Assembly: GCA_013368325.1 (NCBI GenBank)
Contig: JAACJK010000109.1
Location: forward strand, 682,001-746,000
Reading direction: 5' to 3'
DNA: 64,000 bases
Source: Ephemerocybe angulata
Taxonomy: Eukaryota; Basidiomycota; Agaricomycetes; Agaricales; Psathyrellaceae
The notes below the pieces were generated by a model, which saw only the letters and a program-made list of their open reading frames with translations, searched no databases and had not been told where the DNA came from. A program made the translations under genes and the position numbers. Of the stretch, positions 10,603 through 21,618 are shown one piece after another; the first letter of the stretch is position 1, and the number at the start of each line of letters is the position of its first letter.

Positions 10603-12097
10603 ATGTACTCAACACTAAACGCTGATATCCGACCAGGCGCTGGGCTTGGAATCTTTGAGATCGGTGCGTCCTGCCACAGCAAGAATGACCCCAACTGAAG
10701 CCAGTACAGGGGACTCTCTGTGGACCATCCTCGACAAGCTGAGGGCCAATAACCACATGTTTCCGCAGGTAGACGTCAAATACGACCCAGACTCTTCAGT
10801 CACTACGCCTATCATCGTGCATGTCCGTCCCCACCTGGACCTACTCTTCTCGGGCAAAGGCCAGAGGCTGCACACCATATCGGTCCGACAGTTAAGAGAC
10901 CCGAACCCTCCTGTGACACTGCAATACAACGGAAACGTCATCTCGTCGACGGAGCAAGTACTGCGGCGTGTACTCGTTAGCAGGACCTTTGGGCCCACCT
11001 ACCCAGGGGACGATCTGCGGTATCCAGGCCTTTGGTTCAGCTTTGAGGACGACTCTATTACCGAGGGAATTGCGCGCGGTGGGCAGGTGCCAGATAGAGA
11101 ACAGGAGGTGAAGCGGGTTTTCATATCTCAGAAGGGAAACGATGGTAAAGGCGAAGATGCGCTTGACGAGGTCAAGGAGTGTGCAGCCATGGAAGGTGAC
11201 GTTTCGCGAGCCATTGTTAAGGTGCGTTCAAATTAGCGCAACTTATGCCGAGTTTCTAACTGCACCGTGGGGTGTACCAGCGTCATGATGGAATTGTCCT
11301 CAATTTCTTTGGGTCCGCAAAACAATTCTTAGTTCGGCTCGGGGAGACTACGGCCCAGGATTTAACATTGGACTTGGGTCCACCATCCAAGGTCCACTTC
11401 AAAGAGGATGAGCGTATGACGATTCACAGCTCCAAGAAACAAGGTGAAACGAAGGAGGACACAGGATGTAAGTCTATCTCATTCGCGTCGATTACCAATT
11501 TAACACGTAGTACTCAGATTTCTACAATTACTTCCAACACGGGATAGATTTCCTGATATCAGACACGACACATATTGTCAAGAAGGTTGTTCTACATACC
11601 AATATAGTAGGGGAACTTCCAATCTAACACTAGAGTGAGTCTTACCTTTCCCTTGTAGCCCGGTGCACCACTCTTTCAACGATACAAACGGTGCTGCTGG
11701 GAGATAGAAGGCATGCCGGAGGACGATGAGGACGGTGAGGGGCCAGTTGTAATATCTCCTCCTCTTCGTTTACTTACCTTGTGCCTAGACACACCGCCAC
11801 GGAAGCGGTTCTATGACAGGGTGAGCAGGCATCTCTATGTATCCTTCTTCACTGATGTTCTTCCAGTTTGAAACCATCAGTCACTTCCTTAGCCCGCACG
11901 GGACCCCTCCATCCATGCTGCTAGACCGCGCGGACGAAGAGGACGATCTGACTCTTCCCAGCTCGCCGACCCGCCGTACGTTTTCCTTTTCAAGTCCTCA
12001 ATCTTCCGTTCTCAATATTTCCCTAGTATATGGATATGATGGAATTATACTCGAAGTGACAGAATCATCTCAGGTGGTATGCGTGATATTGTTCTGA
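10603..12097 (+). CDS. UPF0183 / PHAF1 family protein
   Basis: Eight exons (10603-10663, 10710-11221, 11281-11467, 11518-11606, 11659-11734, 11789-11820, 11867-11975, 12027-12097) give 378 residues. The start at 10603 was chosen because it yields DIRPGAGLGIFEIGDSLWT, the family's N-terminal signature; a later ATG at 10685 lies inside the first intron. Other matches to the family are SRTFGPTYPGDDLRYPGLWF, GPPSKVHFKEDERMTIHS, YFYNYFQHGIDFLISD and HIVKKVVLHTN. The animal member (C16orf70/PHAF1) binds phosphoinositides at the phagophore during autophagy. A similar role in this fungus is inference. The two insertions rich in Asp/Glu (MPEDDEDD, DRADEEDD) are longer than in the human protein. Confidence 0.85.
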
Positions 12098-12198
12098 GGA
12101 TGTTTAGAGATTACAGAGTCCAGCGGAGAGTAAGTAGATCTAATAGTACACGGTTATTATAGTGCAACAAGTCCGAAGTAAAGAGGGGGAAGGATCAG

Positions 12199-14088
12199 TC
12201 ATGAGGCCGAAGGAGGGGGTGGCTTCCGGGTGTTCAGTATTTGCCATCTGACGAGATCCAGTGTTGCAATAGCGTCCTCTAAGGATGAATGACCGACAGT
12301 GATGTCTCCTGTTCCAACTTGAATGGCCTTGCCCAGCTTCTCCTTGACACTGGAATGCGTTCAGTTGGTTGATACTAAGTCAACTGGGAGGGTACTTACA
12401 GATCTCTCAGTGAGCGACGATATGGCGGACCAGCACGATGTGGGAAGAGAAGAGCGGTATCTATGCACCTGTGGTGAATCATTCTCATCGTCTTCAGGTC
12501 ATTGTCCAATGCATGTCCGAGAAGGATCGTATCCGTGCTTAATAGTGAGTCCAGCGCTTCCCGCACTGCGGACAGGGACATGGTAGCTTTGGCGTGGTTC
12601 TCCTGCGTCACTCCTGAGAACCGGGTATTATAATCACTACATTCAGAGGTTAGCTGAAGCTAATCTTACGAGATGAAATAGCCGCTCACATTACGTGCAC
12701 ATCGTCGTCCATACGAATGAATTCGTCAAATACCTCCTTCCCCGCACCATCGACGATTGATATGCGCGCGACACGCATGCCACCGGTGGTATATATCATT
12801 TCGCAATCCATGGCCGCAACATCCAAAGCCGGACGATTTGGGTCTAGAGGCTTGAGGAACGAAAAGCCATGCCGCTTATGGAGATCCTCTGGCGCTGATT
12901 CGTAGAAAACATGAGGCCCGTGGACACATCCATCAGAGTCTGCGGGCCGCGAGCAGCATGTATAAACGCGTGTCTTCTCGCCTAGATATAGATATCATTA
13001 CTAGAACACGCGCCAGCCTCGAGGAACAACTTACCAGAGACGCGGGTCATTAGGGCCTTCCCCCAGTGAAAGGTACACTCCTCCGCCTCCTCCATGCGCT
13101 TGACTTGGAATGGTTGGGCGCAGCGTTCGCATTTCCCAACCTTGCCCTCCATGCTGGGCTCCCGACTTCCTTCGCCAGCAGGTATATCGACAATGTAGCC
13201 CCATTTCGTAAGATCCTCGACGGAATGAATTAGGGGCTCCAGAAGGTCCTTTGAGAGTTGAAGCGCCTCGAGCGTCTTCTTCGCCTCAACCTTGGCGTTG
13301 ACATCGTCAACGGTCCCAACATTGAAGTGTGACGAGGAAGTAGGTTTGGCTCCATTGCGACGCTTCAGAGTAGCAATGCATTGTATGACTGCCTTTGCTA
13401 CAGTAAGTACCAGCAAGGGAAATCCATGCATACGGACGTACTACGCGATACGACCCCTTCGTCGTCTTGTTGTAGATTTCCTCCTCCTGCCTGAGAGCGT
13501 GTTCCGAAGCAAGGCTTGGGTTTGCTTTGTGAATAGGCTCATACAGGGTCACGAACGTGTCGTAGATTGTCTTTACCATGGCCTGAGTGCACGACGGTTA
13601 TCGCAAAAGTGTGAAGTCTGCTATGAATGCAATTGCATACCTGACGGATAACTATTGGCACACGGGATGCACCCGGATTCACTCGAAGAATAGGTACACC
13701 AGTCTTGTAGAAGTTTGGAATGATGAATAAGAATCGGATTTATTGTGATTGAAACAAGACTAACATCGGTATGCGAGGCCCCTGATGCGACAGGGAAGGC
13801 GCGACTCTGAAGGCCGACCTTCTGAAACTTACGAGGCGGCTCCTGGGGTCTGGTGCTTGGCGAACTGGGACCCGATTTAGGTGGAGAGACGGGGACTGGA
13901 CGCTTTGTTGGAATGACGGCTGCCGGGGCTTTGCTTGAAGACGCAGTGGGCTGGTCAGCGGCGACCGGGATATCGAGTCTGGGAACGGTATATCGGCCCA
14001 GCCTATGGGAGAATATGCATGAACTTCTGGAGCAGGAGGGATTGTCAGGACAAGGAATAGAGTGGAAAGAGCCAAGAGTGGGGAACAT
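12199..14088 (-). CDS. REX3: RNA exonuclease of the REX1/REX3 (DEDDh) family
   Basis: The N-terminus MFPTLGSFHSIPCPDNPSC has the Cys-rich zinc-finger-like start seen in fungal RNA exonuclease 3 proteins. It is followed by a Pro/Ser-rich linker, an alpha-helical middle (KTIYDTFVTLYEPIHKANPS) and a zinc-binding region (CERCAQPF, then CTFHWGK and CCSRPADSDGC). The C-terminal DEDDh exonuclease core shows AMDCEM (Exo I), GHALDND (Exo II) and VGHSSLEDAIATLDLV (Exo III). All four acidic residues and the His are therefore present. The family trims 3' ends of structured RNAs such as 5S rRNA, tRNA, U5 and RNase MRP RNA. There are at least five introns. The start at 14088 is set by the conserved MFPTLG. 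Its upstream flank is shared in part with the ceramide synthase duplication. Confidence 0.88.
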
Positions 14089-14420
14089 GTTGCAGATGGC
14101 AGCTGGGTGCAGTGAGGTTAACGGCGCAAAGTCCGAGTTTAGCGCAAACACACTCAAGCATGGGAAATTTGAAATCCGACAGAGAACAGCGGCGTCCAGC
14201 GCGGACTCTCGTTTCTTCATTCCGACCGTCCTGACCATGGTGTCAAAGAATGGCCAGCCTCATAAAAGGGTGAATAACATCCAGACAGCCTCTGCTGGCA
14301 TAGAGTACGTGGCAATTCGGTTTCACCCTATTAATCTGACCTAGGCGCCTAGCAAAGACCCAGGCCACCACCTCACAGGCCCCTTTTTGCCACAGACGTG
14401 GGTATCGTTGCTCCAGCCCC

Positions 14421-15990
14421 ATGCAGCATGCTAATCTCCTTGTTAGGCCCCTCGGAGGCTCGACGCCAACCCGTGCTGGCTCTCCTGCGAATCCGAATGG
14501 CGACCGCTCGGCACACCCTGCCCCGTGGTGGTTGCAGTGGGCCGTGAATCCTTGTACGTTAGTATCTATCTTCGACGACGATCGTTATGCAAACCCTTTC
14601 TTTCTATGACAGATACGGCTCTCAAAGTCTTGGCCGTGCCCCTGGTCCTCTACGTGAACTGGGAAGTGGTCACCCCCTACGTGGCTCCTGGTCTCCCCAA
14701 CCCCTTCGCCCCCATCTTCCTGCTGTCAGGCTACATCGAAGATTCTAAGCCAGAGGACCCGCGCTATACCAAGACCTATTTCGACTTGGCCTTTCTTGCA
14801 TATTACATCGTGTTCTTCTCCTTCGTTCGGGAGTTCCTTGCAACCAAGGTCGCCAAACCTATTGGCCGTTATTTTGGCCTGAAGAAAGAAGCCAAGCTCG
14901 ACAGATTCGCTGAACAGTTCTATGCCCTCGTTTACTTCACTATTACTGGGATTTGGGGTTATGTGAGTTGGAAAGCTCTCATATTGATTGGATAACCCGC
15001 TGATGCCGTCGTGCAGTGTGTTATGTCCCAACAGCCTTCTTATTGGTACAACACCAAGGCTTTCTGGAAAGGTCTGTCTCTACTTCAAATCCGGCCAGTA
15101 CCTTCCTTATGATTCAATCTGAAGATTACCCTCATTGGGACCTGGAGCCAATGCTCAAACGTTATTACCTGATGCAATTCTCCTATTGGTGCCAACAGTT
15201 CATCGTTTTGGTTCTCGGCCTCGAGAAACCCCGCAAGGACTACTACGAGCTGGTTGCTCACCATTTTGTTACCCTGTGGCTCGTAGGGTGAGTTCATCCG
15301 TGCCTCTTGGCCCGATTCCCTCCTGACTATGCTATCAACAGATGGAGCTACCTGCTAAATTACACCATCATCGGGTCAGCTGTCTACATGAGCATGGATA
15401 TTCCGGATGCATTCCTGGCTGTAAGTTCCTTATAGTACGACTTTCCTACCCTTTCCTGATGAAGTCCTGTAGGCGTCTAAACTGCTGAATTACATCCAAT
15501 GGAACACGGCCAAAATTTACGCTTTTGTAACGTTCATTGTTGTTTGGAGGTCAGTCTATCTTATCTTTGTTTTTACTTGCCTAACTGACCTGTCCTAGTT
15601 ACTTCCGCCATTATCTTAACCTTAAGATTTTGTATTCAGTCTGGTTTGAGTCCAGAGCAGTTCCGTAAGTAGTTCACACCAAATCTATTCCCCAGCCTAG
15701 CTGAATTTCCCCAGGGAATCGAGCAAGGTTTGGGATTGGTCTACGGGAGCATACCTTCCTTTCTGGATGCCTTACGCCATCTGGGTCTCCATTGCTGCTT
15801 TGCAAGTCCTGAATCTATTCTGGTATTACCTGATGTGGAAGATTTTGCTTCGGTGAGTATCCTCCCTTACGACCCTTCGGGATATATCCTTACAAAACTC
15901 CACAGCGCCATCGTAACGAAAGAAGCTGACGACGACCGCTCTGATGACGAGGACGACGGCGAAGACGAAGAGGACGAGAAAAAGAAATGA
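14421..15990 (+). CDS. LAG1: Ceramide synthase, copy 1
   Basis: Nine exons (14421-14553, 14613-14962, 15017-15071, 15125-15287, 15342-15420, 15473-15549, 15599-15664, 15715-15852, 15906-15990) encode 381 residues with multiple membrane segments. This is an ER acyl-CoA-dependent ceramide synthase of the TLC (TRAM-LAG1-CLN8) family. It N-acylates sphingoid bases with fatty acyl-CoA. The Lag1 motif is clear: SYWCQQFIVLVLGLEKPRKD, then HHFVTLWLVGWSYLLNYT with the paired histidines and YMSMDIPDAFLA. The tail is strongly acidic (DDDRSDDEDDGEDEEDEKKK), as in fungal LAG1 proteins, and offers many casein kinase 2 sites. It is divergent from REX3 (333 bp between starts). A second copy follows 2 kb downstream in the same orientation. 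Confidence 0.95.
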
Positions 15991-16990
15991 GAATATACGT
16001 TATGCTATCCGCGACAGGCCTGGACCAAGACTTCTTGACGCTGCGGCCTGTGTATACCACATCTAATGCACTATTTACCACGGACTGAATAACATTGTAG
16101 GACTGCTTACGTCGCTCACAGTGACACCCGTTTCTTGCAGAAACATTATACAGAGGACACGTTTCTCCGAGGAAGTGCAAGAACGACGGTCAGGGGTGTT
16201 TCTAAAAACTGATGGAGACTGCCTATCCCTTGTAGCTCTTCCTAGAAGCCTGTTTTCTTGCTACCAGCCCGTGGTATCGGTGCTTGTGCCACGACTCTAT
16301 AAAGGAATTGCAACCGGAACCGAAAGAGAGCACCATTGAGAAGCCGTCAGACAAACGTTATCGTTGCTGGAACTGAGAAATATCGCCGTTACATTCAAGG
16401 TTGCTCTCATGCGGTGGCCCTGTGGTATGAGGCCATTTGGTTGACGTGAGACCCATTCCTCGTTTAAGACTTTTCGTCTGCTTGATCACTAGTACCCAGT
16501 TAACAAGATGGCTGAAGTTCTCTGCTCTGTTAAAATCCACAATGCCAGACTCTACCTCAAGAATCTGTCCAAAGAAAACCCTTGCCTAACTTAACCGACC
16601 GCTTCTGGGTTTTTGCACATTTCTTGTCGCACTTTGGGGTTACTTGAGACGATGATCGGGTATGGGCGCCTATATGGGCGTTTCGCCACATTGGCCTTAT
16701 TTGATCCGCGAGTTGATGATCTCCGCTTCAAGTTCAAGTGAGGGTCCGTGTAGCACACGCCGGGCTCTGAACTCCCTCACGGCTTCGTGTAACCAGCTAC
16801 CATTTATTTTTGGGCGTCTTAGCCACTGGTATCATGGTAGGCTGTATTCATCCAGCAGCCGTGGCTTCCAAAGGCTCGAGCACTCTTTGGCCAGTATTGA
16901 TAGATTTCCAGTGGTACGGACGAGCCTTCGGCTTGCCCGCTGGCAGGAGCAAATCTGAAAGGGGTTCAATCGGTGCGTTAGCGTGTTCCA
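15991..16990. other. Interval between ceramide synthase copies, left part
   Basis: About 1 kb without a gene I can support. Short open frames here have no family resemblance or splice partners. It begins with the 3' flank of LAG1 copy 1 and ends at the left end of the Helitron-like element. Confidence 0.7.
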
Positions 16991-17615
16991 TCTAATATAA
17001 TAAAAGACAGTGTTTCTTTCCCACGAGCCCCCCACGCTCATATCTCGCCTCCTAGAGCACTTCTCGGCACCAAATTGGAACAATGTATATTTACTATAGT
17101 CATATATACATCAACTAAATTTCAAAGCTCTAGCTTTACTGGAACCTGAGGAACGAAGTTGCTTCTCTAACGACCCGTTTGATGGCTGTGCGTCCGAAAT
17201 TGGTAGGTAATTCTCACTGTGCCATCCCCCTGCTGAAGCCGAGCGCCCGTGATGCGCCTTTCCTTTCCAACCTATACTATGCTCCCCAAAGCGAATGCGC
17301 GCATGAGACTGCTGGGTAAGCGCGCGGAAGCTGGGAGGAGCCGACCGCAGGTCGGCGACGACCAGCGGCCCCTGTGCAAATCACCACCAGCTGCAAGTAG
17401 ATTTATACAGGTAATCCGTCCGAAGCACGGGTCAAACTGCTTGGGAGAGCAGATGAACGGAGCTGGGAGGAGCCGACCGGAGGTCGGCGACGACCAGCGA
17501 CCCCCCTGCACCAGCCAAGGACAACTTACAAGCAACAAAAATCCGTAATCCTACATGCAAATGCCCAAATTGCAACGTCCAAGTCACCCGTGCGAAGCAC
17601 GGGTCAAGCTGCTAG
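16991..17615 (+). mobile_element. Candidate non-autonomous Helitron, 625 bp
   Basis: The right end has a perfect hairpin, ACCCGTGC-GAA-GCACGGGT (17586-17604). Seven bases later comes CTAG (17612-17615), followed by T. The left end is TCTAATATAATAAAAGAC, directly preceded by A (16990). A 5' TC, a 3' subterminal hairpin, a CTRR terminus and insertion between A and T are the defining marks of Helitron rolling-circle transposons. The left end also has the AT-rich form typical of the group. There are no terminal inverted repeats, and no coding sequence for a Rep/helicase fits, so it would be non-autonomous. A degenerate second copy of the right-end sequence lies at about 17413-17440. Confidence 0.65.
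17328..17508. repeat. Direct repeat with GCCGACC/GGTCGGC palindrome
   Basis: A segment of about 48 bp beginning AGCTGGGAGGAGCCGACC appears twice, 132 bp apart. Each copy centres on a 7-bp perfect inverted repeat, GCCGACC-N3-GGTCGGC, at 17340-17356 and 17472-17488. It lies within the candidate Helitron. Confidence 0.85.
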
Positions 17616-17981
17616 TACTTAAGTATATGATTATCATGTTCGTTGAGCTAATTGGGGTATGATTCCAGTACATATCATGGCTAATGTCGGAGTTCGGCAT
17701 AAACTCAGGCATGGGAATTTTCCAACCCGGACTCGGTACGATGCTGCGCCGGTTGCTTGTCCCTTCATTCCACCGCCCCCCGTTCTGACCATGGTTTTGA
17801 AACATGGCCAGCCTCGTAAACAGGTGAATAGCCTTCGTACGGCTGCCGCTGGCATAGAGTACGTTGCAATTATATTTCACGACGTTAGATTGACATAGGC
17901 ACGTACTACTCAGCAAAGACCCAAGCCACCACATCACAAGCCCATTTCTGCCTCAGACGTAGGAACTGTCACCCTTCCCAA

Positions 17982-19570
17982 GTGCAGCATGCTAATCCCC
18001 TAAGAAGTCCTCTCGGAGGCTTGACACCGCCTCGTTCTGGCTCTCCAGCAAAGCCAAATGACCACCATAATTGGCACCCTGCCCCTTGGCTATTACAATG
18101 GGCCGTTAATCCTTGTATGTTCGCCTCATCTAATCTCGAGGGCCGGTTATCCCTGACGTTCACCCCTTCGGAAGATGTTGCACTCAAAATCCTGGCCATA
18201 CCACTTATTCTCTATGTGAACTGGGTGTTATTCGGCCGCTATGTGTCTGGGCCTGACGTCCCCAACCCCTTCGGCCCCATATTTCTATTGTCAGGCTACA
18301 TTGAGGATTCCAAGCCCGAGGGTCCGCGCTATGCCAAAACCTATCTGGACCTGGCTTTCCTTGCATATTACATCGTGTTTTTCTCTTTCGTCCGGGAGTT
18401 CCTTGCAATCAAAGCCGGAAAGCCGCTCGCACGTTACTTCGGCCTGAAGAAGGAAGCCAAGGTCGACAGGTTCGCTGAACAGTTCTATGCCGTCGTGTAC
18501 TTTTCTATCTCTGGGTTTTGGGGCTACGTGAGTCAGCCCTCCCAAGTCTATCGGAAGGCCCGCTAACTCCCCCATTCAGCGCGTCATGTCGCAAATGCCA
18601 TCCTACTGGTACAATACCAAGGCTTTCTGGACAGGTATAGCTCCACTTCAATCCTCTGCATCTCTTTCTCAAATCCTTCGATGAAAGATTACCCTCATTG
18701 GGACATGAAGCCACTCCTAAAACGTTACTATCTCATGCAATTCTCTTACTGGTGCCAACAATTCATCGTCTTGGTCTTGGGCCTCGAAAAGCCTCGAAAA
18801 GATTACGCTGAGTTAGTAGCTCATCACTTTGTGACCTTGTGGCTCGTGGGGTGAGTCTATCCGTTCATTTACATGCGTCACAGGTTTTTTGACTGTGTTA
18901 TTGACAGAATGAGCTATTTGTTAAACTACACAGTAATCGGAGCCGCTGTCTACATGAGCATGGATATTCCTGACGCATTTTTCGCCGTACGTCTCAACCA
19001 GCACCCCTCATGACGTATCTTGACGAGGATAAATTACAGGCATCTAAACTGCTGAACTATATTCAATGGAACACGGCTAAGATTTACTCCTTTGTGACGT
19101 TCTTCTGTATCTGGAGGTCAGAAACCCTTTTCAGAATGTCTCGTGGGCCGGCAGCGCTGACCTACTCCAGTTACTTCCGTCATTATCTCAACCTCAAAAT
19201 ATTGTATTCGGTCTGGTTCGAGTCAAGTGATGTCCCGTAAGTTTTTCAGATTTGTCTACCATTGCTAGCGTAGCTGACGTCCTATAGCAAATCGAGCAAG
19301 GTCTGGGACTGGTCCACAGGAGCATACCTTCCTTCCTGGATGCCTTACGCGATCTGGGCCTCCATTGCTGCTCTGCAAGTTCTGAACCTAATGTGGTACC
19401 GCCTGATTTGCAAAATATTGATTCGGTGAGTAGATGGATAGTAGCCAAGCAAAAAAGGCATGTTTTGTTACGAAAACTGCAGGGCCATCATGACCAAGGA
19501 AGCCGATGACGACCGTTCCGACAGCGAGGACGATGGCGAGCACGAAAAGGTAGATGATAAACAGAGATGA
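17982..19570 (+). CDS. LAG1: Ceramide synthase, copy 2 (start codon changed)
   Basis: Paralogue of the 14421-15990 gene with the same exon layout and most residues conserved. The Lag1 core is intact (SYWCQQFIVLVLGLEKPRKD, HHFVTLWLVGMSYLLNYT, YMSMDIPDAFFA), as is the acidic tail (DDDRSDSEDDGEHEK). The position matching copy 1's ATG is GTG here (17982). No in-frame ATG exists upstream before a stop, at about 17886. The first intron (18115-18174) is exactly 60 bp, has no in-frame stop, and contains an in-frame ATG at 18117. A functional protein could therefore start at 18117 within retained intron sequence and enter the conserved part in frame. Alternatively GTG is used, or the gene is poorly expressed. 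The intact remaining frame suggests selection still acts. Coordinates begin at the homologous GTG. Confidence 0.85.
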
Positions 19571-19694
19571 TTGGATGAATCGTCAACGGCAAGCCTAGAA
19601 GTCTTGTACACACTACTGTTACATTACGGAGATGCAGTCGTTGCAAGATATATTGTTATACATTCACTTTCGTCAAATTAGGGACAACCATAGC

Positions 19695-21341
19695 TCAACC
19701 CACGGGAACCACGATCTGGGGGTCGTCAGTCCTCCACAAGACGCCTGTTTTCACGTCATATCCGAGACGAGGGCCGACGTCTTCATCATCGTCATCGTCA
19801 GACTCGTAGTCACTGCCTTCTTCCTGGCGGGGGTGGACCCTGACTGTCAAAGATGGGCCCGTCTGGTTTGGCCATCTTTGGTCCCTCTGTTTGTCAACGT
19901 GGTCACCGCTAGCCATTGCAACCATGACAGACAATGTATACTGGGGCGCAGGTTAGTACTGTACCAAAACAATGCTCCGAATCGCAAGGTTCTTACATGT
20001 GCGTCGTTCCCTGCGTTGTGGAGCCACAACGTGTCCTGTTGCAGGAGGCGACAAGTCTTCTCCAGGCCACGCCTATTGCCGGTGTCCTCGCCAAGGAGCG
20101 CGCCAATGAGGTCGGAGGTATCGACGATGATGCGCCCTTCTTCTGGAGCTGTGTCTGGTATAAGGTGAGTGACAGTGAGTTCTACACCGAGTTGCTTGAG
20201 GTATCTGGCAAGATTCAGGTCAGGTCTCTGCATGGGTGTGAGGAGAGTTTATACAATACTCACTTGAGGTCCTGGTTGTTATCGTGGAACACAAGGTAGA
20301 CAGGCCCGTACTTAGCCGCGTCATCAATCAGGTTTGCAATACGTGCTTTGAGTTCCACCCTCTTGACTGTCTCGCTTTTCCCTAGTCCCTCTAGATATTT
20401 CTGCATAGAAACAGGTCAGGAATTGTTGTCAGAATTGATGAAAACCAGCCTCACATATCGATAGTCGGGAACATATTTGGAGTTGGTGTACCCCCGAGCT
20501 TCTTGGACGATAATATGGCCTCGATTTTCAATCTTCTCTCCGTTCTTCCAGCATACCATATCCCAACCGAACTCCGTGACCACTGTGTGGTCCATCTCCC
20601 AGGCTTCAAAATCGATGGCTAGCCATGCGCCCTTCTTCGCTGCCCACAGGCTCCTCACGCGTTCGAAGTTCTGGCGCTTGGCCTCCAAGGTCGGGTTCAG
20701 GCCCTTGAGCCTCTTGTTATTCCGTTCGATGTCCTTTGGGCTCAGTCTGATTAGCGGGACTTTGAGTACTTTACGCGGACGGATTCTGGGTACCTTGATA
20801 GCCCTTCTCAGCGCCCCTCCGTCCTTGTAGTTGGCAGTCGTCACTGAGCGAAGTTCCCCCTTGGTCAACAGACAGTCAGAGTAAGGAAGAGGGATCGGGC
20901 TGTGGGTCATTCCCATAGCGTGGAGCCAATATCTAATGTAGTCGACCTGCTTGGAGGAAAAGAGCAATCGAGCTTCGCCCGTCTCCTCAAATATTCCTGG
21001 AGGGTTATATCAGTGTGTAACCTCATGATCGTGGACGAGTGAGGCTTACCGATGTAGAGTTGGGCGCCTTCGACGCCATCGATGTGAAGCGGATGCTCAG
21101 GATGGCACAACGCGTCGTGCGCTTGGGGGTAGATGAGGATGCATATCAGTTGAACACGATGGCGAACCAACCTAGCATAGCCTTCAAGACGACACCATCT
21201 TCAGGGTTCGGGACTTGGCTCGACCTGTACAACAGTCAGCTCGAGGGCAAGTTGAGCGCCGCTGCGGAGCATTCACCAATCAAACCAGATATCTGTGTAG
21301 CGGTAGTACCCAGTCAGAGTGACTGAAGATTTGGTGGCCAT
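19695..21341 (-). CDS. Gfd2/YDR514C-like RNase H-fold protein
   Basis: Start MATKSSVTLTGYYRYTDIWFDW at 21341, then several introns. The middle part carries KPHSSTIMRLHTD-like and LLFSSKQVDYIRYWLHAMGM segments. The C-terminal half is the Gfd2/YDR514C-type exonuclease-like domain. It shows WLAIDFEAWEMDHTVVTEFGW (Exo I with Asp and Glu), GPVYLVFHDNNQDLKYL (Exo II region) and TQxLHNAGNDAHYT-type LHNAGNDAH (Exo III, with Asp and His). The ending is strongly acidic (YESDDDDDEDVG). Yeast Gfd2 is linked genetically to Dbp5 and mRNA export; catalytic activity of this family is presumed from fold. It is the second DEDD-type nuclease next to the ceramide synthase pair. Exon borders inside 20230-20480 and 20960-21340 were read from splice signals. 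Confidence 0.8.
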
Positions 21342-21618
21342 TGCAGAGGAGTGATATTCAGAGCTGTTGAGGACGCCTTGAAAGCGAGCGCGACGGCGAG
21401 GATCGACGATCGCGTTCAGTTGCAAGATGCGGTGGAAGGGAAGTGGCAACAAATGTACCTTTTATACACAGTGAAGGCGTTTCCTTTTTGGGCGAAGGTT
21501 GATTCACGCGCTCCCGTGGCCGCGGTGCTTCACCAGTTGCGGTCATCTCCTCGCTGCCACATCCTCCCCTACGCGTCCCCCTCCTCTTCCCTCACGATCC
21601 TTACGACCTCCCTAATCC

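Noticed and set aside
10685..11236. Start of the UPF0183 gene at 10646 or 10685
   Set aside because: Both give an N-terminus unlike the family; the spliced start at 10603 restores the DIRPGAGLGIFEIGDSLW segment.
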